DNA of 64,000 bases from Alkalihalobacillus sp047302405 (GCF_047302405.1 NZ_CP154853.1:3968001-4032000), one strand, 5' to 3'. Shown: positions 9,096 through 26,892, counted from the first letter of the stretch. Numbers and translations: made by a program. The notes: generated by a model not told the origin, from the sequence alone.

Positions 9096-10172
9096 TTAAT
9101 TATCTGTCTTTTCCTCTAACAATAATCGCTCGCGTATTAATGCTGCTCGCCGCTCATCACGTTGATCAGCATTCAATACATCCCCTGCAAACTGTTGTAA
9201 GAAGCCGGGTTGGGTTAAAATCATTAACTCGTTGAGTATATTCCCTGAAATCCCTTCGATTAACCCTAAATCAATTCCTAATCTGACATCTGATAATCGT
9301 TGGGTTGCTTCTTTAGATTCTATGATCCGGCTATTAGATAAAATCCCATATGAGCGATAAACTCGATCTTCAAGCTGAAGCTTAGAATTTTCCATTAAAT
9401 ACTGCCGAGCCGATTTCTCCTGATGGATCAGTTGTAAAACGACTCCCCGTAAGTCTTCCACGATATCTTTTTCGGATTTTCCTAACGTCAACTGATTGGA
9501 AACTTGAAATAGGTTACCTAAAGCTTCGCTACCTTCCCCATAAATTCCTCTAACAACTAAACCTAATTGATTAATTGCTGGTAAAATTCTATTTAATTGT
9601 TGGGTCATAGCTAAAGCCGGTAAGTGCATCATCACAGATGCTCGTAACCCTGTCCCTACATTTGTTGGGCAACTCGTTAAATAACCATGTGTCTCGTCAA
9701 ATGCATAAGTTAATTGCCCTTCCAACCAATCATCGATAGAACTTGCCGTTTCTAACCCCTTTAATAGCTGAAACCCAGGAAATAAACATTGTATTCGAAG
9801 ATGATCCTCTTCATTCAACATAATACTTACCGATTCATCTTCACTTAATAATACGGCTCCACACTTAGATTGTTCCGCTAAACTAGGACTGATCAAATGT
9901 TTTTCTACAAGGACTCGCTTTTCATTTACCCGTAGTTCATCCATTAATAAAAGCTCAACAGGACCAATTTTTTCATTTTCTTTCTCTTGTAATGCCTGCT
10001 CCACATACTTCACAATCGCGTGAGACTCTTCTGTCGACGCTAATAAAGGAAATTTAAATTGCTTTAAGTTTCTCGCTAAGCGCATTCTACTGCTTAACAC
10101 AATTTCAGATTCACATCCAGACTCTTTCATCCAAGGACTAATGGCTTCAGAAATAAAACGTTGGAGTGACAT
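9096..10172 (-). CDS. mcsB: Protein-arginine kinase McsB
   Basis: Phosphoguanidino-kinase fold enzyme that phosphorylates arginine residues in proteins, marking them for ClpC-ClpP; it also inactivates CtsR. Diagnostic segments are SSRMRLARNL near residue 27 (ATP binding) and CPTNVGTGLRASVM near residue 168, which contains the cysteine of guanidino kinases. The RDERRA motif near the C-terminus is the phospho-arginine allosteric pocket. The 358 residues are typical. It follows mcsA by four bases, and the pair acts as kinase plus activator. Confidence 0.97.
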   Translation of the reverse strand: MSLQRFISEAISPWMKESGCESEIVLSSRMRLARNLKQFKFPLLASTEESHAIVKYVEQALQEKENEKIGPVELLLMDELRVNEKRVLVEKHLISPSLAEQSKCGAVLLSEDESVSIMLNEEDHLRIQCLFPGFQLLKGLETASSIDDWLEGQLTYAFDETHGYLTSCPTNVGTGLRASVMMHLPALAMTQQLNRILPAINQLGLVVRGIYGEGSEALGNLFQVSNQLTLGKSEKDIVEDLRGVVLQLIHQEKSARQYLMENSKLQLEDRVYRSYGILSNSRIIESKEATQRLSDVRLGIDLGLIEGISGNILNELMILTQPGFLQQFAGDVLNADQRDERRAALIRERLLLEEKTDN

Positions 10173-10176
10173 TAGC

Positions 10177-10704
10177 TCATCCCTCCTCTTGATTATTTAA
10201 TTGGGCCGTTATTTTTTTCATTTCATCACGAATATGGGCTGCCTGTTCAAACTCTTCATGTTCAATATGTTTTTTCATCTCTTCTTTTAATGCATTGATT
10301 TTTCGTTTAAGCTGAATACTTCCACCAATTCGATTAGGTATTTTCCCTGTATGTGCTTTGTTGCCGCTATGAACCCTTTTTAAAATAGGCTCTAATTTGC
10401 TTTGAAAGCTTTCGTAACAATTCGCACATCCAAACCTACCGATTCTTGTAAACTGCTCATAAGTCATCCCACAGTTTTCACAAGTTAAATTATGAATCTG
10501 GGCTGCCTTCCCTTGTACAGGTTGCTCAAAATTTAATAATCCTGATAATAATTGATGAATAGAGAAGCTATTCGTTCCAGGGAATTGCTCCCCTTTTTCA
10601 CGAGCACATTGCTCACATATATGGAATTCTGTTTTTTCACCGTTAATAATCTTCGTAAAATGTAATGTAGCCGGTCTTTCTTGACAATCTTGGCACTTCA
10701 CCAC
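10177..10704 (-). CDS. mcsA: McsB activator McsA, zinc and UVR domain protein
   Basis: Activator and adaptor of the McsB arginine kinase. CxxC pairs near residues 4-7 and 30-33 (CQDC, CEQC) and near residues 104-107 and 122-125 (CENC, CANC) form two zinc-binding modules. A C-terminal UVR motif includes HIEHEEFEQAAHIRDEMK. The length is 175 residues. It lies 16 bases after ctsR and four bases before mcsB in the conserved four-gene operon. Confidence 0.95.
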   Translation of the reverse strand: MVKCQDCQERPATLHFTKIINGEKTEFHICEQCAREKGEQFPGTNSFSIHQLLSGLLNFEQPVQGKAAQIHNLTCENCGMTYEQFTRIGRFGCANCYESFQSKLEPILKRVHSGNKAHTGKIPNRIGGSIQLKRKINALKEEMKKHIEHEEFEQAAHIRDEMKKITAQLNNQEEG

Positions 10705-10720
10705 TCATCACCACCTCACA

Positions 10721-11200
10721 TCAGTCTTCGGTATCAATATACTTTAATGTGTTTAGCATCGCCCTTAATAAATTAGCCCGAATTTCATCTCTATGTTGAA
10801 TCGACGTCTGAAAATTCGTTCTCTCCATAACACTTAACATTAAGTTACTTTCTCTTTTGGTAATCGCCTGCTCTTCATACAAACGAATAATGATATTTTC
10901 AGCCGCTTGCTGATCAATCCCTCTACCAATTAATTGAATAATTTGATCAAACAAGGCCATCTCGTTATGAGGACGGACTTTAATGATTCTAATATAACCG
11001 CCGCCCCCTCGTTTACTTTCAACTAAATACCCTTTTTCAATCGTAAAACGAGTGCCGATCACATAATTAATTTGGGAAGGTACACATTGAAATTGACGAG
11101 CCAACTCACTTCGCTTTATTTCGACAATATCTCCATCACTATTTAAGAGAATTTTCTTTAAATAGCCCTCAATAATATCTGAAATATTTTTCAACTTCAC
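10721..11200 (-). CDS. ctsR: Transcriptional repressor CtsR
   Basis: Winged-helix repressor of class III heat-shock genes (clpC, clpP, clpE). The protein has 159 residues, with the glycine-rich wing KRGGGGYIRI at about residues 63-72 that acts as the thermosensing DNA-contact tip, and a C-terminal dimerisation and McsB-response domain. It is first in its operon. The operator just upstream (11240-11262) predicts autorepression. Confidence 0.97.
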   Translation of the reverse strand: MKLKNISDIIEGYLKKILLNSDGDIVEIKRSELARQFQCVPSQINYVIGTRFTIEKGYLVESKRGGGGYIRIIKVRPHNEMALFDQIIQLIGRGIDQQAAENIIIRLYEEQAITKRESNLMLSVMERTNFQTSIQHRDEIRANLLRAMLNTLKYIDTED

Positions 11201-11239
11201 CCCTCCCCTCTATACAACAATTGACATAAACCTACATTT

Positions 11240-11262
11240 TTTGACTTTGACTATCTTTGACT
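11240..11262 (-). promoter_or_regulatory. CtsR operator with three heptads
   Basis: On the minus strand two AGTCAAA heptads (11256-11262 and 11246-11252) are separated by three bases, the classic CtsR tandem site. A third AGTCAAA (11240-11246) overlaps the second by one base. The site lies just downstream of the -10 element, at and past the expected transcription start. Confidence 0.9.
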
Positions 11263-11270
11263 ATATGTAC

Positions 11271-11299
11271 ATTATAAGCAACAGCCAAAAAAAGTGCAA
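11271..11299 (-). promoter_or_regulatory. Sigma-A promoter of the ctsR operon
   Basis: Minus-strand TTGCAC (11294-11299) and TATAAT (11271-11276) are separated by 17 bases. The -10 is a perfect consensus match. It stands immediately upstream of the CtsR operator and about 70 bases before the ctsR start. Confidence 0.9.
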
Positions 11300-11363
11300 C
11301 AAACTTACACCACCTAGTATAGCCATACGTTTTTGGAAACATTCTTTAACAACTCTACATAAC

Positions 11364-11398
11364 AAAAAAACCAGTAATTACTAAATAACTGGTTTTTT
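11364..11398 (-). terminator. Terminator after the DUF418 gene
   Basis: AAAAAACCAGT pairs with AACTGGTTTTTT around an 11-base loop, with T runs on either strand. It sits 15 bases past the stop of the DUF418 gene and also insulates the ctsR promoter. Confidence 0.8.
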
Positions 11399-11412
11399 GG
11401 CTAACTATGCAA

Positions 11413-12606
11413 TTACTTTAAACGCTGTAACTTCCCATAAGTAAAGGAACGCCATAACCATTCTAACGGTCCATATTGAAAGTATTTTAACCATACATAA
11501 CTATTGATAAGCTGAAGAGAGAAGATCATGACACTCAGCCCTATTCCTATTCTTAGATTGATTTCACCAAACAACCCAGCACCCACAAAAATTGAAATTC
11601 CTATTATAGACTGTATTAAATAATTAGTTAAAGCCATACGGCCAACATACTTAAATGGACTTAGGCTCTTTGCCCAAAACCTATGTTGCAGTAGGAATAA
11701 TAAGCTAGTAAGATAAAACAAGGATACACTTAGCCCACTAATCGTTATCATAGTTTGTAAATAGATATGAGTCAAAACACCCAAGTTAAACAAATCTAAG
11801 TGTAATAAAACAATAAAAATTGAAATCGGCAAACTAATAATTAAAGTAATCCACCAGACATACTTAAGAAAACGTTTATTCGTCTGGAAATTACTAATGA
11901 GATTTCGTTTACCAATATAAAGTCCAACAAGAAACATATAAAAAGCTGATAAGATAGAAAAGGGTAAATTCTCTAAAATCGGTATAAACTCATGATGAAA
12001 TCGATACTTTATCCACTCCATATAGTTCGAATCCTGGTAATAGTCAATCGCCCGCTCTACCTTTTCAGTACCCTCTGCTTGTAAAACGAGTAATTCTTTC
12101 TCTACTTCCACTGGAGATGCAAAGAAATTCAATGATAACAGACTTATTAAAACTACCGTAAGAACCCACCATGTAATAAGCAAAGCTTTGGAGCTTTGTT
12201 TATAAAAAATGATTAGAAGAAAACCCGCTAATGCGTATGTAAGCAAAATATCTCCATACCATAGTAAAATAATATGAATGAACCCTATTATCGCTAGGAA
12301 AAGTAATCTTCGAACATACATCCTAACATAAGGTTTTCCCTTTTCTTCCCCGTTTTTCATAAATATATAAAAGCCTAAACCAAATAATATTGAAAAGATC
12401 GAAAAGAACTTTGTTTCAATAAATACATCTAATAATATTCGCAGCCACTGATCAGTAGTTGATAATGGAAAGGTTACAAAATTAAGATCAGCTATTAATT
12501 TTGGTGTTTGAAACAAAGGCATATTTACTAATAAAATTCCAAATAAAGCGATACCTCTTATGATATCTAATGAATCTATTCTAGTATTAAGATTTTTTAT
12601 CAACAT
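11413..12606 (-). CDS. DUF418 family integral membrane protein
   Basis: The 397 residues form about ten hydrophobic segments. The N-terminus RIDSLDIIRGIALFGILLVN and the C-terminal half (VGRMALTNYLIQSIIG, then YGPLEWLWRSFTYGK) are typical of DUF418/YeiB-type proteins, related to acyltransferase-3 membrane proteins. Their function is not established. It stands alone between an rRNA operon and ctsR, where B. subtilis has no gene, with its own terminator. It is therefore probably a lineage-specific insertion. A weak GGAAAGGG ribosome site lies rather far (about 12 bases) from the ATG. Confidence 0.85.
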   Translation of the reverse strand: MLIKNLNTRIDSLDIIRGIALFGILLVNMPLFQTPKLIADLNFVTFPLSTTDQWLRILLDVFIETKFFSIFSILFGLGFYIFMKNGEEKGKPYVRMYVRRLLFLAIIGFIHIILLWYGDILLTYALAGFLLIIFYKQSSKALLITWWVLTVVLISLLSLNFFASPVEVEKELLVLQAEGTEKVERAIDYYQDSNYMEWIKYRFHHEFIPILENLPFSILSAFYMFLVGLYIGKRNLISNFQTNKRFLKYVWWITLIISLPISIFIVLLHLDLFNLGVLTHIYLQTMITISGLSVSLFYLTSLLFLLQHRFWAKSLSPFKYVGRMALTNYLIQSIIGISIFVGAGLFGEINLRIGIGLSVMIFSLQLINSYVWLKYFQYGPLEWLWRSFTYGKLQRLK

Positions 12607-12880
12607 GGTTAGAATATTTTCCCTTTCCGATATAAACTTTACTATTTAATTTGCTTTTATCAACAACATCTTTCCAAATTTGCATTGATCAGAAAATATA
12701 AATTATTCAATTTTCGATCTTTTCTACTTATAATTATAGTCTATAAAATTTTCTAATTGGCTCAGTCTGAAGGCTGATTTTATCTTTTAATATGGTTTCT
12801 TTTAGTTCTCATCCCCCTAATTTATTGTTTTAGTCGAGGCAGAACTCTTCAGCGCCTGAGCGTTCTCTTTATGCATAAAA
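12607..12880. other. AT-rich spacer without recognisable genes
   Basis: Spacer between the DUF418 gene and the rRNA terminator. No open frame of note and no convincing promoter with standard spacing was found. It must contain the DUF418 promoter. Confidence 0.5.
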
Positions 12881-12908
12881 AAAGCACATCCCTATTGGAA
12901 TGTGCTTT
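12881..12908 (-). terminator. Terminator of the downstream rRNA operon
   Basis: AAAGCACATcCC pairs with GGaATGTGCTTT, followed on the minus strand by seven T. It lies a few bases past the 5S gene. Confidence 0.85.
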
Positions 12909-12911
12909 ATC

Positions 12912-13028
12912 TGCCTGGCAACGTCCTACTCTTGCAGGGGGAAGCCCCCAACTACCATCGGCGCTGAAGAGCTTAACGGCCGTGTTCGGCATGGGAACGG
13001 GTGTGACCTCTTCGCTATCGCCACCAGA
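12912..13028 (-). rRNA. rrf: 5S ribosomal RNA, copy 1
   Basis: About 117 nt with recognisable 5S sequence: GGTGGCGATAGCGAAGAGG near the 5' end, CCGAACACGG in the middle and a 3' strand that pairs with the 5' end. Ends are estimated from helix I pairing. Confidence 0.95.
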
Positions 13029-13149
13029 CTTTTGACGTCCGATCCCCTATGAAGGGTCTCTTCGTCAAATAGACGTGATGTCTATTGAATTGTTGAGAGG
13101 ATTCTCTCAAAACTAGATAATCGATAAAACATGATGTCAAGAATAATAA

Positions 13150-16089
<2,940 letters not shown>

Positions 16090-16272
16090 ATTTTGGTTGC
16101 AAATCAACGTAAAAATAAATTTACCGTTGCTTTTGGCCAAATTTGACTTGCGATTTTCGATGAATCGAATCTCGTTGGTCGTATTATCAAAGGTTTGATA
16201 TGAATTCTTGACATTCTCGTTCGTCTATCGTTATAGACTCCGATGAATTAATCATGTTTATCTTATTATCTA

Positions 16273-16285
16273 GTTTTCAAAGAAC
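16273..16285 (-). promoter_or_regulatory. boxA-like antitermination motif in the 16S-23S spacer, copy 1
   Basis: Minus-strand GTTCTTTGAAAAC, the same motif as in the 16S leader at 18230-18242. The 16S-23S spacer (16090-16546) contains no tRNA gene. Confidence 0.6.
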
Positions 16286-16545
16286 CACTTGGCTGCGAAT
16301 CAACGGCGGATTTCTTCGTCCATTTCCTTCTTCCGATTCTCACGTGCTAAAGCACGCTCCGATTCTCCAGAATTTCATGTCCTCGAACTCCTTGTTGCTT
16401 CTTGCCAACAGACTTAGATGTTCGATATTCTCAAACGTCTTAGCTGTTTTAAATTTGAAAGATTAGCTCTTTCAAAACTGAACAAAAAGACCGAAGCGCC
16501 TTACACATCAAAGATGTATAAGTTCGACTAGAGTTAAATACTCCA

Positions 16546-18099
<1,554 letters not shown>

Positions 18100-18229
18100 A
18101 GGATAAGCTGATTCGCTCATTTTTGCTGGCTAGCTTCAGTTTTCACTGAAGTTCCATTTGCATTGATTTCTCAATGACTAACATTGACGAGATACCTTGT
18201 ATCTCTTTAATTCGCTTGGCTTTTGTTCA

Positions 18230-18242
18230 GTTTTCAAAGAAC
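18230..18242 (-). promoter_or_regulatory. boxA-like motif in 16S leader, copy 1
   Basis: Minus-strand GTTCTTTGAAAAC, about 130 nt upstream of the 16S gene. It is a typical Bacillus rRNA antitermination element and recurs at 24445-24457. Confidence 0.6.
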
Positions 18243-18269
18243 TCGTTTCGCTTTAATAGCGACTTGATT

Positions 18270-18299
18270 AGTGTAACAAAATCATCTTTGTTTTGTCAA
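18270..18299 (-). promoter_or_regulatory. rRNA promoter for the downstream operon
   Basis: Minus-strand TTGACA (18294-18299) and TACACT (18270-18275) with an 18-base spacer, located between tRNA-Ala and the 16S leader. The second rRNA operon can therefore start on its own besides read-through from the tRNA cluster. Confidence 0.75.
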
Positions 18300-18318
18300 C
18301 AACTTTTTTAATTTTTTT

Positions 18319-18394
18319 TGGTGGAGCCTAGCGGGATCGAACCGCTGACCTCCTGCGTGCAAAGCAGGCGCTCTCCCAGCTGAGCTAAGGCCCC
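18319..18394 (-). tRNA. tRNA-Ala (anticodon UGC)
   Basis: Cloverleaf with GGGGCCT acceptor, anticodon loop CTTTGCACG, T arm GGTTCGATCC and encoded CCA. Last of nine tRNAs in the cluster. Confidence 0.97.
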
Positions 18395-18402
18395 ATTTTA
18401 GA

Positions 18403-18479
18403 TGGTCGGGAAGACAGGATTTGAACCTGCGACCCCCTGGTCCCAAACCAGGTGCTCTACCAAGCTGAGCCACTTCCCG
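18403..18479 (-). tRNA. tRNA-Pro (anticodon UGG)
   Basis: Cloverleaf starting CGGGAAGTGGCTCAGC with anticodon loop TTTGGGA, T arm GGTTCAAATCC and encoded CCA. Confidence 0.97.
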
Positions 18480-18501
18480 TTTTATTCGTTTTAAAATATA
18501 A

Positions 18502-18578
18502 TGGCGCGCCCTGAGAGATTCGAACTCCCGACCTTTTGATTCGTAGTCAAACACTCTATCCAGCTGAGCTAAGGGCGC
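18502..18578 (-). tRNA. tRNA-Arg (anticodon ACG)
   Basis: Cloverleaf starting GCGCCCTTAGCTCAGC with anticodon ACG in GACTACGAATC, and encoded CCA. The wobble A would be edited to inosine by TadA. Confidence 0.97.
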
Positions 18579-18592
18579 TTATATATTTTAAA

Positions 18593-18681
18593 TGGTGCCG
18601 AGGGCCGGACTTGAACCGGCACGGTAGTCACCTACCGCAGGATTTTAAGTCCTGTGTGTCTGCCAATTCCACCACCCCGGC
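18593..18681 (-). tRNA. tRNA-Leu (anticodon UAA)
   Basis: 89-nt class II tRNA with a long variable arm, anticodon loop CTTAAAATC and encoded CCA. Confidence 0.97.
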
Positions 18682-18694
18682 TATTGACAACCTA

Positions 18695-18769
18695 TGGAGC
18701 GGAAGACGGGATTCGAACCCGCGACCCCCACCTTGGCAAGGTGGTGTTCTACCACTGAACTACTTCCGC
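18695..18769 (-). tRNA. tRNA-Gly (anticodon GCC)
   Basis: Starts GCGGAAGTAGTTCAGTGG, anticodon loop TTGCCAA, T arm GGTTCGAATCC, encoded CCA. Confidence 0.97.
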
Positions 18770-18780
18770 TCGTATATAAA

Positions 18781-18862
18781 TGCGGGTGAAGGGACTTGAA
18801 CCCCCACGTCATAAGACACTAGATCCTAAGTCTAGCGCGTCTGCCAATTCCGCCACACCCGC
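18781..18862 (-). tRNA. tRNA-Leu (anticodon UAG)
   Basis: Class II tRNA starting GCGGGTGTGGCGGAATTGG with anticodon loop CTTAGGATC. CCA is not encoded and must be added by the CCA enzyme. Confidence 0.96.
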
Positions 18863-18873
18863 AAATTGTAAAA

Positions 18874-18949
18874 TGGTGAGCCATGAAGGACTTGAACCTT
18901 CGACCCTCTGATTAAAAGTCAGATGCTCTACCGACTGAGCTAATGGCTC
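18874..18949 (-). tRNA. tRNA-Lys (anticodon UUU)
   Basis: Starts GAGCCATTAGCTCAGTCGG, anticodon loop CTTTTAATC, encoded CCA. Confidence 0.97.
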
Positions 18950-18958
18950 ATCTTACGA

Positions 18959-19031
<73 letters not shown>

Positions 19032-19040
19032 AAAATTAAA

Positions 19041-19116
19041 TGGTGGAGGATGACGGGATCGAACCGCCGACCCCCTGCTTGTAAGGCAGGTGCTCTCCCA
19101 GCTGAGCTAATCCTCC
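19041..19116 (-). tRNA. tRNA-Val (anticodon UAC)
   Basis: Starts GGAGGATTAGCTCAGCTGG, anticodon loop CTTACAAGC, encoded CCA. First tRNA of the cluster, ten bases after the upstream operon's 5S gene, so the cluster is transcribed from that rRNA operon. Confidence 0.97.
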
Positions 19117-19125
19117 AAATATATC

Positions 19126-19242
19126 TGCCTGGCAACGTCCTACTCTTGCAGGGGGAAGCCCCCAACTACCATCGGCGCTGAAGAGCTTAACGGCCGTGTT
19201 CGGCATGGGAACGGGTGTGACCTCTTCGCTATCGCCACCAGA
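19126..19242 (-). rRNA. rrf: 5S ribosomal RNA, copy 2
   Basis: No difference seen from the 5S gene 6214 bases below. Unlike copy 1 it is followed not by a terminator but by tRNA-Val, so transcription continues into the tRNA cluster. Confidence 0.95.
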
Positions 19243-19363
19243 CTTTTGACGTCCGATCCCCTATGAAGGGTCTCTTCGTCAAATAGACGTGATGTCTATT
19301 GAATTGTTGAGAGGATTCTCTCAAAACTAGATAATCGATAAAACATGATGTCAAGAATAATAA

Positions 19364-22303
<2,940 letters not shown>

Positions 22304-22486
22304 ATTTTGGTTGCAAATCAACGTAAAAATAAATTTACCGTTGCTTTTGGCCAAATTTGACTTGCGATTTTCGATGAATCGAATCTCGTTGGTCGTATTA
22401 TCAAAGGTTTGATATGAATTCTTGACATTCTCGTTCGTCTATCGTTATAGACTCCGATGAATTAATCATGTTTATCTTATTATCTA

Positions 22487-22499
22487 GTTTTCAAAGAAC
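22487..22499 (-). promoter_or_regulatory. boxA-like motif in the 16S-23S spacer, copy 2
   Basis: Minus-strand GTTCTTTGAAAAC at the position equivalent to 16273-16285. This spacer also lacks tRNA genes. Confidence 0.6.
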
Positions 22500-22759
22500 C
22501 ACTTGGCTGCGAATCAACGGCGGATTTCTTCGTCCATTTCCTTCTTCCGATTCTCACGTGCTAAAGCACGCTCCGATTCTCCAGAATTTCATGTCCTCGA
22601 ACTCCTTGTTGCTTCTTGCCAACAGACTTAGATGTTCGATATTCTCAAACGTCTTAGCTGTTTTAAATTTGAAAGATTAGCTCTTTCAAAACTGAACAAA
22701 AAGACCGAAGCGCCTTACACATCAAAGATGTATAAGTTCGACTAGAGTTAAATACTCCA

Positions 22760-24313
<1,554 letters not shown>

Positions 24314-24444
24314 AGGATAAGCTGATTCGCTCATTTTTGCTGGCTAGCTTCAGCTTTCACTGAAGTTCCATTTCGCATTGATTTCTCAATGACTAACATT
24401 GACGAGATACCTTGTATCTCTTTAATTCGCTTGGCTTTTGTTCA

Positions 24445-24457
24445 GTTTTCAAAGAAC
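24445..24457 (-). promoter_or_regulatory. boxA-like motif in 16S leader, copy 2
   Basis: Minus-strand GTTCTTTGAAAAC in the leader of the upstream rRNA operon. Confidence 0.6.
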
Positions 24458-24484
24458 TCGTTTCGCTTTAATAGCGACTTGATT

Positions 24485-24514
24485 ATCTTAACATTTCTCA
24501 ATCACTCTCGTCAA
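24485..24514 (-). promoter_or_regulatory. rRNA promoter for the upstream operon
   Basis: Minus-strand TTGACG (24509-24514) and TAAGAT (24485-24490) with 18-base spacing. The sequence diverges from the second operon's promoter exactly upstream of the shared leader. Confidence 0.7.
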
Positions 24515-25160
24515 CAACTTTTTTAATTTTATTTTTTAACTAAGTTGTTTTCGTTTTAGCGACAAGAAATAATATACCATTATTATTAGATAGGATCAAT
24601 ACCTTTTTACATAAAAATCGAAAAAAGTTTTATCTCGACGTTACTCTATCAAAACGGAATATATCAAACGACAGTCAAGATACCATTCACTACTTATTTA
24701 GAAAACATTTTTCAAAATGAAATCGGAAACCATCTAGTGATAAATTGTACTGAACATAAGAAATCCATGTTATCTATATTAACTCTTTTTAGCCCTTAAG
24801 ACTAGCCTTGTTTCTCATAAAAATTATAATTTCCTTTTATCGCTCCTATTATCCAAACTAATCTAAAGAAAAATTGTTCAATTATCCATCAGCTCTTCAC
24901 TACTGTTCATTCACCTTCTCGTGCCTATCTAAACATAAAAAAGTAGCGGCCCACAAGATCATAAGTATAGCTTTTGGCCCCCCCTCTTTCTATCCAATAA
25001 AGCAAGAGGAAAGGTGGGCACTTAACTAACTAGCTGACCCGTGGATTTCAGTCTATTCTATCCTTCCTATTGAAGTCGTCCCTATCCCGTCCGCTAAGTT
25101 TCACTTTTCTTTTTGCTTTAGAGCAAAAAAATTTCCTGCGTGACTCTTCTTTCTCATTAG
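24515..25160. other. Noncoding spacer upstream of the rRNA operons
   Basis: About 650 bases of AT-rich DNA between the rRNA promoter and the lysS terminator. It may hold further rRNA promoter elements (for example an upstream P1), but none is clear. A pyrimidine/purine-rich imperfect inverted repeat at about 24975-25015 was seen. No gene was recognised. Confidence 0.5.
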
Positions 25161-25215
25161 AAAGCAAAAAAAGACCGCCCTCATAAGGTCATTCTCATGA
25201 CCTTATGGGACAGTA
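25161..25215 (-). terminator. Terminator after lysS, repeated type
   Basis: CATAAGGTCAT (25182-25192) pairs perfectly with ATGACCTTATG (25197-25207). An outer TGTCCC/GGGCGG stem is followed on the minus strand by seven T. The same design recurs after cysK at 33178-33232. Confidence 0.75.
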
Positions 25216-25237
25216 CCCTCTTTCAATTGCATTAAAT

Positions 25238-26737
25238 TTATTCCGTTACGTCTTTTCCGCGCATTTGCGGGAATAGAAGAACGTCTCGAATCGACGGTGA
25301 GTTAGTTAAAAGCATAACAAGACGGTCGATACCGATCCCTAAGCCACCCGTTGGAGGCATGCCATACTCTAACGCTTCAACAAAGTCTTCATCCATCATA
25401 TGGGCTTCATCATCACCTTGTTCACGTTCTACTAATTGTTGCTCAAAACGTTGTCTTTGATCAATTGGGTCATTTAATTCTGAGAAAGCATTGGCATGCT
25501 CACGGCCCACAATAAACAACTCAAAGCGATCCGTAAAACGTGGATCTTCAAGATTTTTCTTCGCTAATGGAGAAATCGCGACTGGATGTCCATAAATAAA
25601 AGTTGGTTGAATTAAATTCTCCTCAACAAAATGCTCAAAGAATTCATTAACAACATGACCATAAGTCATCGTTTCTTTTACATGTACCCCATGTTTTTTC
25701 GCTAAGGCTCTAGCTTCCTCGTCGCTCATTTCTTGCCAGAAGTCAACACCCGATGCTTCCTTAACTGCATCAACCATATGAACTCTTTTCCATTCTGGTT
25801 TTAAGTCAATTTGATATTCACCATAAGTCACCGTTGTCATTCCAAGAACCTCTTCGGCAATATGAGCAATCACATTTTCCGTTAATCGCATAATGTCTTT
25901 ATAATCTGCATACGCTTCGTAAAGTTCAATCATCGTAAATTCAGGGTTATGACGAGTTGATACACCTTCATTTCGGAAGACACGACCAATCTCATACACC
26001 TTTTCCAATCCCCCTACAATTAAACGTTTTAAATGAAGCTCAATCGCGATACGCATATACAGCTGCATATCTAATGCATTATGATGAGTCATAAACGGAC
26101 GGGCAGATGCTCCACCAGCAATGGAGTGCATCGTTGGTGTCTCCACCTCTAAGAAGCCTTCTCCATCTAAATATCGGCGCATAGATTGTAAAATTTTACT
26201 TCTTAAAATAAACGTCTCACGCACATGAGGGTTGACAATTAAATCTACATATCGTTGACGATAGCGCTGTTCAACATCCTTTAAACCGTGGAATTTATCT
26301 GGAAGTGGACGCAATGATTTAGATAATAAATCAAAGTTGGTCACTTTAATCGACAGCTCACCTACTTTAGTTTTAAAAGCAGCACCTTTAATTCCAACAA
26401 TATCACCAATATCAATTGTATTGAAGATCGCGTATTGTTCTTCACCAATTGCATCTTTTCGTACATAGATTTGGATTTGGCCCGTTAAATCTTGAATATG
26501 AGCAAATCCTGCCTTTCCTTTTCCTCGCTTAGTCATTACACGACCAGCTAAGATCACTTCATGCGATTCTTCTTCTAGCTCTTCTTTTGTTTTTTCTGAG
26601 AATTGATTAGCCATTTCAACGGCTGTATGTGTACGCTCAAACTTCCCACCAAATGGTTCAAGCCCTTGCTCTTCAAGTTGTCTTAATTTCTCTCTACGTA
26701 CTTTCAATTGATCATTTAATTCCAGTTCTTGACTCAC
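25238..26737 (-). CDS. lysS: Lysyl-tRNA synthetase, class II
   Basis: Charges tRNA-Lys. The 499 residues comprise an N-terminal OB-fold anticodon-binding domain (about residues 55-165) and a class II catalytic core. Motif 2 is FRNEGVSTRHNPEFT, and motif 3 near the C-terminus is GGLGIGIDRLVMLL. The start is a GTG at 26737, preceded by GGAGAT at about eight bases. It lies between dusB and the rRNA operons as in B. subtilis. No T-box structure was seen in the 195-base upstream spacer. Confidence 0.98.
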   Translation of the reverse strand: MSQELELNDQLKVRREKLRQLEEQGLEPFGGKFERTHTAVEMANQFSEKTKEELEEESHEVILAGRVMTKRGKGKAGFAHIQDLTGQIQIYVRKDAIGEEQYAIFNTIDIGDIVGIKGAAFKTKVGELSIKVTNFDLLSKSLRPLPDKFHGLKDVEQRYRQRYVDLIVNPHVRETFILRSKILQSMRRYLDGEGFLEVETPTMHSIAGGASARPFMTHHNALDMQLYMRIAIELHLKRLIVGGLEKVYEIGRVFRNEGVSTRHNPEFTMIELYEAYADYKDIMRLTENVIAHIAEEVLGMTTVTYGEYQIDLKPEWKRVHMVDAVKEASGVDFWQEMSDEEARALAKKHGVHVKETMTYGHVVNEFFEHFVEENLIQPTFIYGHPVAISPLAKKNLEDPRFTDRFELFIVGREHANAFSELNDPIDQRQRFEQQLVEREQGDDEAHMMDEDFVEALEYGMPPTGGLGIGIDRLVMLLTNSPSIRDVLLFPQMRGKDVTE

Positions 26738-26866
26738 GACTCTTCATCTCCTCTTTTAACTCACATACTTACTACTAAAATACTTTATTAAAAACACTAT
26801 TGCTCAATATGAAAAAAGTTATACACCTTCTATATATTCAATAGCATTTGCCACTGCTATGTAGAA

Positions 26867-26892
26867 AGACTGCTAGTTGATACCAGCAGTCT
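26867..26892 (-). terminator. Possible terminator after dusB
   Basis: AGACTGCT (26867-26874) pairs perfectly with AGCAGTCT (26885-26892). On the minus strand it is followed only by TTTC, so the T tract is short. It stands between the folate operon and lysS. Confidence 0.5.

Noticed and set aside
12846..12857. CTCTTCAGCGCC, identical to part of 5S rRNA but on the opposite strand, just beyond the rRNA terminator
   Set aside because: Only 12 bases and downstream of the terminator; probably chance or a trace of an old rearrangement, with nothing else to support it.
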